Shown here: one piece after another, positions 10,387 to 22,811 of the stretch
Layout of the letters: each line of letters opens with the position of its first letter
How positions within the stretch are numbered: position 1 is the stretch's first letter
DNA from: Flabesymbios commensalis
Lineage: Eukaryota; Annelida; Polychaeta; Terebellida; Flabelligeridae
DNA length: 64,000 nucleotides
Assembly (NCBI GenBank): GCA_964017125.1
Contig: OZ024912.1
Location: forward strand, 57,430,623-57,494,622
Direction of reading: 5' to 3'
Notes under the pieces: model-generated
The model's database searches: none
Told to the model about the DNA's origin: nothing
What the model saw: only the letters and a program-made list of their open reading frames with translations
Made by a program: the position numbers and the translations under genes

Positions 10387-10933
10387 GGCGATTGGGTGGT
10401 GGCCCCCTTATGACCAATCACAGAATGTCCAGCTTAGCACACAAAGACACTACGTAGACTACATAGTCAAATGCTGGATCCGCCATGTATGTTTTTAAAA
10501 AAGTTGAGGCTATCTATGGATAATCGTACTTGATCGAAATAATCAGTAAATTTCAATATGTAATCACTGAGTAAAATGATTTAAATTATATTATAACTTG
10601 ATATAATTCTATTTTTAATTTTGTTGCTGTATTCAATTTTGAAATTTTACAAAAAATATAAGAAAACTCAAAATTTATAAATCGATATATTTACCGCAAA
10701 TACCATCAGATGCCACCATTTGCGATCTTTTTTTCAAATTTTCCTCGGGGGAGGCGCGCCACCCCTCCCCCCTCCGGACCCCCCTATAAAATAGCAGCCA
10801 TGAATTAGGGAAAATCCACTCCCTCCCCGTTTCGGAAAAGCTCTGTAAATCCGTACCCCTACACAGAGCACTGTTTTTAGCCTGTTCCAACCAGACACAG
10901 ACGGTACGCGTGTATCGAAATGCGGACAGCTCT

Positions 10934-11042
10934 CCCAGCAAACATGAAGACTTGACCCGATGTTGTTTTTATGTTGGTCCAGCGCCGTTGGCGGTGGGTC
11001 AATAGTGAAACAGCATTGGGTCGAATCCTCGCGTTTGCTGGG
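10934..11042. repeat. PAL palindrome
   Basis: CCCAGCAAACATGAAGAC to GCGTTTGCTGGG, with core CAGCGCCGTTGGCGGTGGG. The arms are moderately diverged. Confidence 0.75.
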
Positions 11043-11369
11043 CTCCACACAGGTGTCTGTCTACACCCACCCCTCCCCCACCATAATATTCTCGCCAGCC
11101 GATCAGGGTACTTTTAGCAAGACAGCCGGCCAATCACAAGCTTACTACAATACTTGAAATTGAGAGCGGGGGACATATGACGTCAACCATCTGCACATTT
11201 TAACATGCGAAGAAGCAGTGTCTAGGGTGAGCAGTGTACCGTACCCCTAGCGTTGTGCGTACACATGTTCATAACCCTGGCTACGCCCCTGGATATTGAA
11301 CCTCCACGGGTTCAATACAATTTTTTAGTCGCGCCAGGATTCTGTCCGGCGTCCGGCGTCACGTTTTCT

Positions 11370-12025
11370 TGTGGACACAAAAACTCAAAAAATTCCTAGC
11401 AACATGGGGATGTGCACGTGATTTTTTTAGAGATGCTACCAAAATTCAAAATGGCCACCAGAGGTCAACTCTAAAAAAAATTGTGGGCGCAAAAACTCTG
11501 AAACTTAAAGTCAGAAATTATTTAAATTTTACTATCACATTCCCCATGATATGGAGATGTGCAGATGACTTTTTCAAGGTTTAACTGAAATTTATAATGG
11601 CCGCCACAGATCAATTTCAATTTTTTGGGGGGCGCAAAAACTCAAAAAAATGGTTTGATGATTTTTTTTTAAATTTTAACATCACATTGCAGCAACATGT
11701 TGATGTGCAAGTGATTTTTTAAAGATGCTACCGAAATTCAAAATGGCCGCCAGAAGTCAACTCCAAATTTTTTTGTGGGCGCAAAAACTTTAAAACTTAT
11801 TGTCAGAAATTATTCAAATTTTACAATCACATTCCCCACGATATGGAGATGTGCATGTCATTTTTTCAAGATTTTACCGAGATTCAAAATGGCCGCCATG
11901 CATGAACTTCATATTTTTGTGGGCGCAAAAACTCAAAAATTGAAGTCAGAAATAATGTGCGGGTGATTTTACTGAAATTTAAAATGGGCACCACTAGTCG
12001 ACTTTTTAAATATTTGTGACCGCAA
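11370..12025. repeat. ~145 bp tandem repeat, about five units
   Basis: Each unit contains GTGGGCGCAAAAACTC, a TTTTACNATCACATTCCCC-type block, GATGTGCATGTGATTTTTT, and AAAATGGCCGCC. Unit starts near 11,376, 11,486, 11,630, 11,776 and 11,920 give a period of about 145. Open frames here follow the repeat and are not genes. Confidence 0.8.
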
Positions 12026-12165
12026 AAAAATCTAACCTAATTTATGGCGTGGGATGATATAGGACTTCAGTCCTCTTGTTACTAGGTAGGTACGAAACCG
12101 TGACAGGGTTCATCACCAGTGATAGTGTAGTCTTCATCTATTGTAATATACTATTACCTTCACTT

Positions 12166-12345
12166 CGCTGACATATTATTAATTTGTATAAACCATGTGG
12201 GCCAAAGTGTTATTTTCAAATGGAAATCATCATAAATGTACTAGTTAGCTCTTTCCTCTACATTTTAATACTTATACTATGGGTCTACGGCCATTATGAA
12301 TATTGTATTCTTTCGGTGCGGGGATCGACTACGTCTCAAGTCGAT
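12166..12345. repeat. TTAA-C MITE fragment
   Basis: CTTCGCTGACATATTATTAA, GTATAAACCATG, ATCATCATAAATG, CTATGGGTCTACGGCC and GTGCGGGGATCGACT are in family order. The right palindrome is shortened. Confidence 0.65.
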
Positions 12346-13113
12346 TCAGAGTTTTTCAACATAACTACTAGCTCTACTCTCCTTTTTCTCAGACAACAAA
12401 TGCATTCCGGTTTACATTTCTTCTAATGTGATAATAATAATCTTTGATTTAATATTTAAACAATCGAACGTATATGTTCCACGTAAAAATTGTTTGCGCA
12501 CTGAATTAATAAGCTATATCGTGATGCTGTGAAATAATCTATTTGGTAGACTGATCTTTTTGCGGTTTACAAATTAGAAGAATAATAACGTATTTAAAGA
12601 AATAAACTCATTGAACTGTTAGTAGCCTACAACAGTAACTGCCTAATTAAGAACAAATAAGCAGTTACTGGTGTTTGTTCGTGCAGTACAACATAGTAAG
12701 TGATACGAGGTGTTAAACTTTAAAAAATTGTGAGCTCTGACACAATGGCCGCCATGTTTAATACAAATTCTGCAAGCATGCGCCATCCGGGGTAAAGTAG
12801 TGTTGGCGCCAGCATTTTTATATGACTTCAGCGCGGCCGAGGCCTGTGCTACTGACATGCCAATTACCTGGTGGTACCCTTTCCAACGCTGATCCAGCAT
12901 TGGTATAAACTTATTTATTTGGACTTCCAAGTAGCACAAGTGCTAATACAAAGGATCTGGTCCAGCATTAAGTTAGCATGCGGTCTCGTGTTTATTAGGG
13001 AGTTAGACAGCCTGGTCATGAGGGGTGCAATTTTCATAATGTCCTCAATTTCTGAAAAGGACGCAAATTTATATCGAGCTTTGGAATTTACTGACTGCAT
13101 TTTTCTATTTCAG

Positions 13114-13262
13114 GCTGGAAGAAACTGGTCAATTTTATACGGGACGAGCCAGCGTACAGCGCCATGGCAGGAATGGGAATTCTCATAATCCTGCTGACCG
13201 TGTTTGCTGTATGTGCCATCTGCATCATGGGTCATGACAGGAGAAAATCCGAAGAAGGGTAA
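13114..13262 (+). CDS. Gene 1: transmembrane and cytoplasmic-tail exon
   Basis: The acceptor CTATTTCAG ends at 13,113. The exon starts in phase 1, so GC completes the Gly codon left open at 242. It encodes a short juxtamembrane stretch (WKKLVNFIRDEPAYSAM), a hydrophobic helix of about 21 residues (start MGILIILLTVFAV), and a tail ending ICIMGHDRRKSEEG before TAA at 13,260-13,262. The Arg/Lys residues just after the helix fit a type I topology with the PAN domain outside. The stop lies inside a good donor-like sequence (GG^GTAAGA), so splicing from 13,259 would replace the last residues. The tail resembles that of gene 2 (C-x-I-C-x-M-G). Confidence 0.75.
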
Positions 13263-13484
13263 GACAGGTTTTCCATTAAACATTTGTTTTGTGGATTTGA
13301 TATCCGTGACCTTCCTGTATAATTTTTTGAAATATCTTTATCACTTTTGATTTAATGAGATTTTTTCTTTTTAACTTTTTGTTATGTAATCATTGAAATT
13401 TAAATGATGTCATTAATAATTGTACCTATTCACGTGAGGTGAGTGGTCACATTTAGGCACCCACGTCCCAGGCCCCCTACACAT

Positions 13485-13560
13485 CGGTTCTTTTGAGTTG
13501 AGAGGGTGTCTCTGCCACAGCAAGTGGCAGACCAACCCTTTCAGTTCTAAGGGAACGATA
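13485..13560. repeat. Diverged hairpin, relative of 14,929-15,003
   Basis: GAGGGTGTCTCTGCCACAGC and its near-inverted partner GTGGCAGACCAACCCTTTC show the same plan as the perfect hairpin at 14,929. Confidence 0.5.
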
Positions 13561-14160
13561 TATGCCGCATATATCTTGAACCAAAAGAGCTTAGTTTACC
13601 AGAGACCCCATATATCTTGAACTAAAGGAGGTTAGTTTAACAGAGACCCAATCAAAGTGAGAGCATTTTGAGCTCCCATGTGATTCTGATATTATTTATA
13701 TAAGGAAATGGAACGTCAGCATTATCATTCATTTACAATGGGTTGGGACTTTTGTATTAGCTATACCATGAGAAAGAAACAAAACGAAAAAACCCTTTTT
13801 CATGCAATTAAATGTTCTATAAAATATAGACCTACACTTAGCATAGTAATCCTTGAAATACGTTTTATTGTGTACAGTATTATTGGGCTTAAACCACACT
13901 ATGTATTGTCATGCATTGTGACATTAAAGATAATGCGACGATCGATGAACCAGAATAATTATGCATGCAACTGTAAAATAGCAACCTTCCTCTGAAGTGT
14001 TTTTAGTTTTATACGTTTAGGCTTTTCTGACCACTACATACAATACTCTGAGTATTGTTGTCTGTCAACACGGCCATGCAGTATGTATATAATCTTATTT
14101 CAATATTTTTATAACTGAAAATTTATCCAAAAATACGGTATTTATGCCTCCTTATCAAGT

Positions 14161-14405
14161 ATTTAAAGCCTCACGATGCATCAAAGCATCATTTTACATC
14201 TCTGAAAACAGCCCTAATTTTCCTACAACCAAAGTTTTTAGAACGAAAATTTCCATGAAACTGGTTCACCAATACATGACAATTTTCTTTAAATTTTGAA
14301 CCACATCAAATCATCTTCATCCACTACAAGTCGAGAATTGCGACAGCAATTCGCGGCTTGTAGTGGATGAAGATGACAATAGTAAATTCAGGCTTGAAAG
14401 GGTTA
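14161..14405. repeat. TTAA-B MITE
   Basis: Same interior as the complete copy at 58,082: AAAGCATCATTTTACATC, CCATGAAACTGGTT and the hairpin CATCTTCATCCACTACAAG / CTTGTAGTGGATGAAGATG, ending GCTTGAAAGGGTTA. The left TTAA is degraded. Confidence 0.8.
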
Positions 14406-14423
14406 TTATTTAAAATCTATTAA

Positions 14424-14661
14424 TTAACCCTTACACCGCTATGGTCGTTTTTAATCGTTTTAAAAATGTTTTATTAAACTATTAAATCACTGTTATTGGA
14501 AATGAAATGAGTGTTTAAACATCAAGATTTGCACATTTTCGGTCTAAAATTTAACTAATATTAGTAATTTTCACCTAGTTGAAGTTGTGGTGGGTGATAA
14601 TTAGACTAATAAATACATTAAACCGCTGAAATAAATTTTATTTCAGCTGTTTAAGGGTTTA
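14424..14661. repeat. TTAA-E MITE
   Basis: TTAACCCTTACACCGCTATG at the left and GCTGTTTAAGGGTTTAA at the right, with TTAAATCACTGTTATTGG and GTGTTTAAAC inside. Confidence 0.7.
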
Positions 14662-14928
14662 AAGCTATAATTTTGTAAGAAATCCGGCGTCTAATGGACT
14701 GAAAATAGTGGGCCAACCAACAATAATTTGTAATCTATAAGTTAAGATAAACTATTGAGATCAGCATTGAAGCAGCTGGGTCGTTATGCTTCACTGAACC
14801 ATAATGTTTACATTTCGATGGACCCCACTCCTGTAGAAATTGACCATGCTGCGCCCACAATATTCACCAGGCGAATCATGACGACCCAACTACTTTAATG
14901 AATATGTGCATTGATGTAGACAGTAAAG

Positions 14929-15003
14929 CGTCCCCTTGGATATGAAAGGGTGTATCTGCCACTTGTGAAGTGACAGATACACCCTTTCATATCCAAGGGG
15001 ACG
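14929..15003. repeat. 75 bp perfect hairpin
   Basis: CGTCCCCTTGGATATGAAAG and GGTGTATCTGCCACTT on the left are exactly inverted on the right with a tiny loop near 14,966. Confidence 0.85.
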
Positions 15004-15424
15004 AAATAGAGTGAGCCCGGGCCACAGGTTGTAACGAGTTGTTGATGTTTTAATTGCAGCAGCCTGGGCGATTTTATGGCGAAAGCTTGAATCGTTCAAG
15101 GCCAGCGAATGCACATATGACGCACTCACTTGCTGAGTGAGACCCCTTTAAATACTTTTGGTGCGTGAGACCTATTAAAGCATAATATCCTGTCCTCTTT
15201 GGTCGCAGTTTTTGAATTTAATACTCGCCGATGAGCTGGACTCGCCGAGGACTAAAGATGGACAGGGAGCCTTTCTAGTGACGTCTTTCATTTGAAGTCT
15301 CTTGACGAAGGACATCTGCCCAAGTCGCTGTAGCGGTTCGGAATCAAAACATTGTATTTTGACGCACTAATCTTTGAAGTGGTGCTGGATAAAAGACCAT
15401 TTTTATAAAATTATGTGTGCATCT

Positions 15425-15512
15425 CAGCATACACAAAACATTTGCATAACATTTGTACAATGTTGGACCAAACATTGTACAAATGTTATGCAAATGTTTT
15501 GTGTTTGCCGGG
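15425..15512. repeat. PAL palindrome, ACAAAACATTTG subfamily
   Basis: ACACAAAACATTTGCATAAC and TTTGTACAATGTT face their inverted copies. The right end is TTTGTGTTTGCCGGG. Confidence 0.8.
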
Positions 15513-15663
15513 ATATAATACTGATTGTAGTACATCATTTTCAACCTGACTAATAAATAAAATAATAATAAAATAATTTAATTATTTGAATCATTCACAA
15601 TCGATTTTTATCCCATGTAGGGGCCTACTTGTACAGGATAGGCACTACACATTGATTATGACA

Positions 15664-15904
15664 TTAACCCTTTAACCGCCAAATTATTCAATTGGCATTT
15701 TTACCCACTTGAAGTTGTGTTTCCACAACTTCAAGTGAGTGAAAATTATGCAGATTTGACAAAATGGAGATCAACTCTTTTTAAATCGTGCTGATTTATG
15801 TCACATTATGGCTTTAGGCCTAACATATTTAAAAGGCGGTACTGAATGTGGTAGTAATTAAGTGAAAAACCGAACATAATCGGTACCGGCGGTTAAAGGG
15901 TTAA
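15664..15904. repeat. TTAA-A MITE, full length
   Basis: TTAACCCTTTAACCGCC and GGCGGTTAAAGGGTTAA are exact inverted ends with TTAA on both sides. The central hairpin is CACTTGAAGTTGTG / CACAACTTCAAGTG. Confidence 0.9.
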
Positions 15905-16125
15905 CCCTCGCACCGCTAAGCACGACTATATAGTCATCTGTTTTAATTAGTCGATAAAAACACTTATATTCAGAATGAACTGGGTGGATGGTAATCCAGA
16001 TTTGCACATATTTGGTCACAAATAAATTGAATAGAAGTAATTTTCACCCAGTTGAAATTGTGGGTCGCTGTAGCGAGACACAACTTCAAGTAGGTGACAA
16101 TTAGTTCAAATAAATGTTATCTTTA
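15901..16125. repeat. TTAA-E MITE sharing a TTAA with its neighbour
   Basis: TTAACCCTCGCACCGCTAAG starts on the same TTAA that closes the copy at 15,664. The interior has TCACCCAGTTGAAATTGTGG / CACAACTTCAAGTAGGTG. The right end is worn. Confidence 0.7.
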
Positions 16126-16329
16126 CTGTGCTGTCGCAATCAGTATATCAGTGAACACGAGACGTTGGCCCATGGTAAGTAGCCTTATTATATGATGTAA
16201 TTAATGATGACGCATTTCACGGAGGTGTGCACAGATTCTGTGCCACAGACTATTATAACTACTTATTAGTATTATTGTCGTGTGGTGTACAATTGTCATA
16301 GTTTGATATTATTCTCTATGTACACCATA

Positions 16330-16510
16330 TGTAAATACTTGGACGTGCTTGACCTTTTGAGAACCAACTTTAAATTTTCATCCACAAGTGGACGAAAATT
16401 ACATATATTTGTTTGATTTGAGATCAAAATTGCGGAATTATAATTTCATTCGCAAAACATATTTAAAAAAATGCAGAGTTAAAACAATTGTAAAGGTTAT
16501 TGCGGTCAGA
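16330..16510. repeat. TTAA-E-like fragment
   Basis: AAATTTTCATCCACAAGTGG, CATATATTTGTTTGATTTGAG and a GGTCAGAGGATG remnant match the right half of family E. Confidence 0.4.
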
Positions 16511-16734
16511 GGATGATGAGGTGTGAAACTGAAAAAGTCTACATATTAATGTAACACATTATATATCTGTATGATATCAACACTACTACGCCCGTATATC
16601 ATGTATATAGACTGTTTAAAACCTGTTTTAGATCAATATAAATATCACTAAATTCGGTAAAGTAGTTTTTTGATATATTCATAGTTAATACCAATAATTC
16701 AATATTGGAGATGTCTATTTTTCATGAATAATAA

Positions 16735-16805
16735 TTATTTTACCTCATTTAAAGCTGGAAATTGCGTTAGCAATTCCAGCTTCAAATGAATGAAAAATTA
16801 AAACA
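16735..16805. repeat. TTAA-D core hairpin
   Basis: AAAGCTGGAAATTGCGTTAG with its inverted partner CAATTCCAGCTTCAAATGAA. The ends of the family are not visible. Confidence 0.6.
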
Positions 16806-17529
16806 AGGGTTATCATAATTATTTTCATTGTTTTTCATTTTTTAATTGCACTACATTTTATATAACAAATACTAAAAAAACTTTGTTTATCTGGATCTAC
16901 AACAAATTGTGAGATGACTCATCAGTTTGCGTTTGTGAAATATTATTTATGTATATGCAATAGTTTTCTCATGGAACATCACCTTGTTCGGAGCTCTGTT
17001 TTGTTTTAAAGCAATACGGTATTATAACCACGAAACTCAACATTATTTAGTGAGTAAAGCTTCTATTGAGCAATCATCGTATTACTAATGGAAAATACAT
17101 ACATTTAGAACATCATGGACATGTATACATTAATTGTTTTATTGGAATTGTTTGTGTACTGCATATATGCTATTTTCCATGTATTTTATGTGTGAAAAGC
17201 CAGGCCATGTGATCAATTAATTTTGTTATTCATGATATTAATATTGCATAATAAAATTCACGAAAAGTAATTTTTTGTTTATTAGTTTTAAATTGCGTTG
17301 CATTGCTGATTGAAAATTACTGTTCAGATACTGTTCAGATAAATCTCAATAAAGACCAACATAAGTTATCGATTCGGTGCTTGTTCAAAATTAGGCCAAT
17401 TTCTAATACATTACTTAAACATTAAATAAACGTTGCACAAAGATCTCAAATTTGAAGGTGCTTAATTTACGCTAAGAGTAAGTAATTGAAAATCTACTCA
17501 TTGCTTGGTAATAATCAGAAAATATGACA

Positions 17530-17625
17530 GAAAACATGACCAATGCTGGGTCAATGTTGGCCCGCCGTCTACGACGTCGGTCCAACATTGACCCAACATT
17601 GTTCCAATGTCTCGTGTTTGCTGGG
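17530..17625. repeat. PAL palindrome
   Basis: ACCAATGCTGGGTCAATGTT, core CCCGCCGTCTACGACGTCGG, and right end CTCGTGTTTGCTGGG. Confidence 0.8.
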
Positions 17626-18371
17626 TATGCGTGTATAATCGCGTGTGTGTTACTCAGAGTTGGCTACTAATCTGTAAACAATTCACACATATCATTGTAA
17701 AATTCCAGAGTGATATTTACGAGTACATTCAGGTCGCCAAATTAATACAACGCAATTTAACACGAGGAACGTTAAATTGGTATTTCTTAAACTATACGTT
17801 TGAAGCGTATTTTCACCAATTTTAAATAAATTCAAATTGGTGAGAATGTCAAATAAACAAGAGTAGGACTATGTAGGCCGCTAAGCCTGAATAGCAGCAC
17901 CTGTGCTGCTTAACCATACATTAAAGCTGTGAGGCTCAAATTTTCAAAATTATTGTTTTAGTTGATTTAATAGCGGTGTCCTTCCTGATTCAATAACTGA
18001 AACATCTTAATTACTTTTGTTTTATGATATTTTTAATATTTTAAATTTAGTTGTGTAATCATTAAAATAACATGCCGCCGAGATGTAACTTCTTGCATTT
18101 TTATCTTAATGACACTAAACATCTACAGATAATAGGCCTACAATTAGAAAATGCACGATTGTTGTCATACGTATGTTTTATTCCCACGTCAGTAGGAAAT
18201 ACGTAATTGTAGATATTTGTATGATTTACCGTCAATGGTCGGGTGAGTTTTGTGAATCGCCATGATTACCATGATTACTTCGAACTACCATGACACGCAA
18301 TTCAACCTGCCATAAACCGTTACCTGGCATATAATTCGACTCCTAGTATCTGCCACTTTCATATTCAAGAG

Positions 18372-18486
18372 CCGTGCAAAGCCAAAAGGCAGTATCTGCT
18401 TACTTTACAAGTAAGCAGATACTGCCTTTTCTTTTGTATCTGCTTACTTTACCAGTAAGCAGATACTGCCTTTTGATTTTGCACGG
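18372..18486. repeat. Compound hairpin: two tandem hairpins inside a third
   Basis: CCGTGCAAA and TTTGCACGG close the structure. Between them AGGCAGTATCTGCTTACTTT pairs with AGTAAGCAGATACTGCCTTT, and the same hairpin then repeats with an ACCAGT centre. It lies 64 bases left of the Gypsy element. Confidence 0.85.
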
Positions 18487-18549
18487 CAGTATAATTGTGA
18501 CCCGCACATTTTGCTATATCTGGGTCGAACAAGACGAAACTGGTATCAC

Positions 18550-18993
18550 TATGGGAATATGGGGTAGCCCCTCGCGCCGGAGGTACCAGTATGTGATCGT
18601 TAGGGTCTCCAGTACAGGCTTGTAAGGGTGAACGAGAGAAACTGCTCAACATTCTCCATTATAACGTCAACTTCTTCTCCCCGTCGAATCGACGGTTTTA
18701 AGTAATTCACAAAACTCTTCTTCCGCTTGTCATGTTTATTTGTCTAGACATTTGGTAACAGCAACGTACAACCCCGCGCACGACACGTCTAACTTGACTC
18801 AGAGTAAGCGACCGGCGGCACGTCCGCAGTGGCTGAGCGTAATATAAGTGCGGGAAAAGTACCAAGGCCGCATGGGATTCGGCCCCCTGCGCCCGGCACC
18901 AAAGTACCGAAACGAGGCAGTCGTCCGCAGACTCACGCGTCCGGGAGGCTGGGGATAACTGCCACATTAAAATAACGAAGTAGGAATCCTACA
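18550..18993 (-). repeat. Gypsy 3' LTR
   Basis: Aligns over its whole length with 26,262-26,708 in the same orientation. On the plus strand it starts TATGGGAATATGGGG and ends ATCCTACA. Confidence 0.88.
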
Positions 18994-19344
18994 TTACCCC
19001 CGGGTTAGTGATAACGTAGGACCCAACTGACGTGTAGGAGACTGCTTCGTGCAAGTAGCGGGGGTTGTAATAATATGTGACCTCTTATAACTAACCATAG
19101 TTTGAAAAAATATAGCATGGGTGGTTACAGCGTGGGTGGTTGACGTCGCAGCATTATAAATGAAAATTGTCCCATCCTCTTAACACCAACTGTCCTGTAT
19201 GTACGTATTTATATGCTGCAAGCTGCGACCAACCGATTCATTTACTTAACATAAATTTCCATTGTAATTTAGCAATTATCTTGCTGAAAAATGTATTTAC
19301 CTTTTACATATTTTACACAATGTTGCCAGGCCTGGCGCATTCAT

Positions 19345-21400
19345 TTACAATTTAAAAACATTATTAATCCGGTACATGCGGTCGGGCCCGCCATAGATGT
19401 CATTAGGCGCCACTATGGCGTGGACCATCTGCACGAACCGGGCAGGAGTCTGAATTTTTCGTCCGACTCTAGTTTTTCGCACCGTTGTGTCTGTCGAAAT
19501 TTTGTCGCAATTGGCGATATTCGAACGATTGCTTTTATTCGAGTCGATTACGGAGTCAGCAGCACCCGGGGTTTTACCCTGTAGATGTAAAGGTATGCGG
19601 GAATACGTTCGCAAACCACCGCCGATCCCGTTAGCGCGGGATACGGCGGGGGCTCGCGAATGCGGCACTATATAAGTATTGTGTTTGTTAGACAATTTGA
19701 CTTTAGCATCTAGTTGCTGCGGGACCGTGGCCAATTTGCTACTGCTTCTGACTGCCGTCGACTTTGTCGTTTTAACACTTGTCCTGTTGGACGTCTGAGT
19801 GTCCGCACTACCAGGTCTAGGTGGACCCTGTGGATTCCTACTAGAGATCCTGGTAATCTTCAAGCACTGTTGTTTGTTTGGCGTAGTACGCTGTATGTTC
19901 GTACCTGTCATAGGCTCGCACTCGAGATGTGCGGGCTTAACGCGATCTAAAGAGACCGTCTCAACCTTGCCTTTTATTAGGATTTTCATGACTCTGCCAC
20001 TCCTCGCGACAACCTTATATGGTCCATCAAAAGGGGTGGTCAGAGGCGGCGCAATTGCGATTCAGCGCAAGAATACATGTGTGCATGTAGCTATTTCCTT
20101 GTATTGGAAAATGTTATGTTGTTGTGTGTCACGTGGCGGACATAGACGGAGACGCGACATGGCCACGCGTAGCTTGTCTAAATAGTTCTCCAAATCAGTG
20201 TTAGCGTCGACGGTGTACTGTTTCGTAAACTTTCCTGGGAGTCTAAGTGTTGTCCCGTATATCATCTCGGCAGCCGACCTGCCTAGTCTCTCTTTAACTG
20301 CGGAACGAACTCCTAAAAGTACAGCGGGTAAAGTAATAGTCCACGGGTTCGGTGACTCGTGCGCCATAATGGCGGCCTTCAATTGACGGAATAACTTAGA
20401 GTGAAATAACTTGGGAGAATTAGCTTCCGCGAAGTCATGCCGCGTCTCAGTTATACCGCCAGATGCAAGAGTCGCTACCTTGCTCTGGCTTAGCAGTTTA
20501 AAGAAAATGCGCAGAGGCTCCTGCACGTGCGTGCCTTATCCCCGAAAGTCTGGTGAAAATAGCGGACAGGTGCATTAGCTGTATCTGGATTTTTCGTCCG
20601 ACTCTAGTTTTTCGCACCGTTGTGTCTGTCGAAATTTTGTCGCAATTGGCGATATTCGAACGATTGCTTTTATTCGAGTCGATTACGGAGTTAGCAGCAC
20701 CCGGGGTTTTACCCCGTAGATGTAACGGTATGCGGGAATACGTTCGCATACCACCGCAGTTCCCGTTAGCGCGGGATACGGCGGGGGCTCGCGAATGCAG
20801 CGCTATATAAGTATTGTCTTTGTTAGACAATTTGACTTTAGCATCTAGTTGCTGCGAGACCGTGGCCAACTTGCTACTGCTTCTGACTGCCGTCGACTTT
20901 GTCGTTTTAACACTCGTCCTGTTGGACGTCTGAGTGTCTGCACTACCAGGTCTAGGTGGACCCTGTGGATTCCTACTAGAGATCCTGGTAATCTTCGAGC
21001 TCTGTTGTTTGTTTGGCGTAGTATGCTGTATGTTCGTACCTGTCGTAAGCTGGCAGTCGAGATGTGCGGGTTTAACGCGATCTAAAGAGACCGTCTCAAC
21101 CTTGCCTTCTATTAGGATTTTCATGACTCTGCCACTCCTCACGACGACCTTATATGGTCCGTCGTAAGGGGCGGTCAGAGGCGGCGCAATTGCGATTCGG
21201 CGCAAGAATACATGTGTGCATGTAGCTATTTCCTTGTATTGGAAAATGTTATGTTGTTGTGTGTCACGTGGCGGACATAGACGGAGACGCGACATGGCCA
21301 CGCGTAGCTTGTCTAAATAGTTCTCCAAATAAGTGTTAGCGTCGACGGTGTACTGTTTCGTAAACTTTCCTGGGAGTCTAAGTGTTGTCCCGTATATCAT
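19345..21400 (-). mobile_element. Gypsy integrase-tail region, internally repeated
   Basis: Protein with integrase C-terminal features (YDGPYKV, ETVSLDRVKPAHL) and a following Thr/Ser/Lys-rich region appears in two partial copies (about 19,345-20,526 and 20,498-21,400). Part of the first copy's boundary sequence recurs near 23,101-23,280. Fossil, rearranged. Confidence 0.8.
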
Positions 21401-21416
21401 CTCGGCAGCCGACCTG

Positions 21417-21917
21417 TCATGTTTGTCGTAGGGACGCGCGTTCAGTCACGGATGACATTACAAATGTCAACGGTTTATGATCGGTATTAACGAAAAAATT
21501 TCGTCCTTCTAAATTATGTCTAAAATGTTTAATTGTGGCATATACCGCCAAAAGCTCACGATCGAACGCTCTGTAACGTGTCTCTGCTGGGTTCAGCTTC
21601 TTGCTGAAAAACGAAAGTGGCTGCCACATACCATTCAAATACTGCTGCAACACGCCACCGACGGCGACATCACTAGCGTCGCACGTGATGTTTATCTGAG
21701 CTGTGGGATCTGGGTGTACCAGAAGAGTAGCGTTTGCCAATATTTGTTTTGACTCAGAAAATGCTGACTCTGCATTTTTATCCCACTTCAAGTCGAAATT
21801 CGACTTCGGTGATAGTCTTGTATGGCCTTCGTTGGCAGCTGTCAGTAAATTATTTAGTGGTGTCAACTTCGCAGCGCATTGCGGTATGAAACGTTGGTAA
21901 TAATTTACCATTCCCAA
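21417..21917 (-). mobile_element. Gypsy RNase H region
   Basis: Contains the RT connection and RNase H signatures MGMVNYYQRFIP, CDASDVAVGGVL, FDRELLAVY and TDHKPLTF, typical of Ty3/Gypsy pol. Confidence 0.85.
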
Positions 21918-21998
21918 ATATCTACGCAGTGCTCGTTGCTTTTCGGGCTTTACGAAATTTACAATCGCGTCAACGGCACTGGGTAACGGCGAAATTCC

Positions 21999-22799
21999 TT
22001 AGGCACAAACGTGATGGCCTAAAAAACTTAATTCAGTTGTACCGAACTGACACTTCTCAGGACCGATTATTATTCCGTATTCGGCTAGTCGGGCAAACAG
22101 AATTCGTAGATGTTTTTTATGCGTTTTAGGATCTGGGCTGGTTACCAGTAGGTCATCCAAATATACGAAAACAAAATCAAGTCCGCGTGTAACGTGGTCT
22201 ATAAAACGCTGAAACGTTTGACCGGAATTTCGTAGACCAAACGGTGTTCTATTAAAATTAAATAAACCAAAAGGTGTAGTAACGGCAGTCTTATGTATAT
22301 CAGACGGTTCCACCGGAATTTGGTAATAAGCTCTGACCAAATCGATCTTTGAAAAAATCTTCGAGCCGGCTAAACGCTGCGTGAAATCTTGGATATGTGG
22401 AATCGGATAACGGTCGGGTACAGTCTGGGCGTTTAAACTGCAGTAATCCCCACATGGTCTCCAATCGCCATTTTTCTTTGGTACCATGTGAAGCGCTGAG
22501 GACCACTCACTGTCGCTAGGTTCGATGACCCCTAATTTTATCATTTCATCGAACTCACGTTTTGCGGTAACAAGCTTATCAGGTGCCAATCGTCGTGGGC
22601 GCGCAGACACTGGGTGTCCTTTGGTGACTATTTTATGCGTTATACCGTGTTTAACGGTCTCACCCTTTGTCGTAGGGCGAGTCAGTTCCGGGAACTGACC
22701 GAGAAGTTTAGTATACTCATTCTGAATAGTGTCTACTCTTTTCAACGACAGTGGTGTAATCGATGACAGTGAAGCGGCAATAGCTAGACCTGTTCTCAT
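21999..22799 (-). mobile_element. Gypsy reverse transcriptase region
   Basis: Shows RT motifs [35 protein letters not shown] and the catalytic-site box VYLDDLLV. Confidence 0.9.
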
Positions 22800-22811
22800 G
22801 TCCCGGAGACA

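Noticed and set aside
10675-11048. Two overlapping minus-strand frames
   Set aside because: GC-rich low-complexity sequence and a PAL copy; no splice or domain support.
19487-21900. Plus-strand frames over the Gypsy region
   Set aside because: They are antisense shadows of the minus-strand pol and integrase regions.
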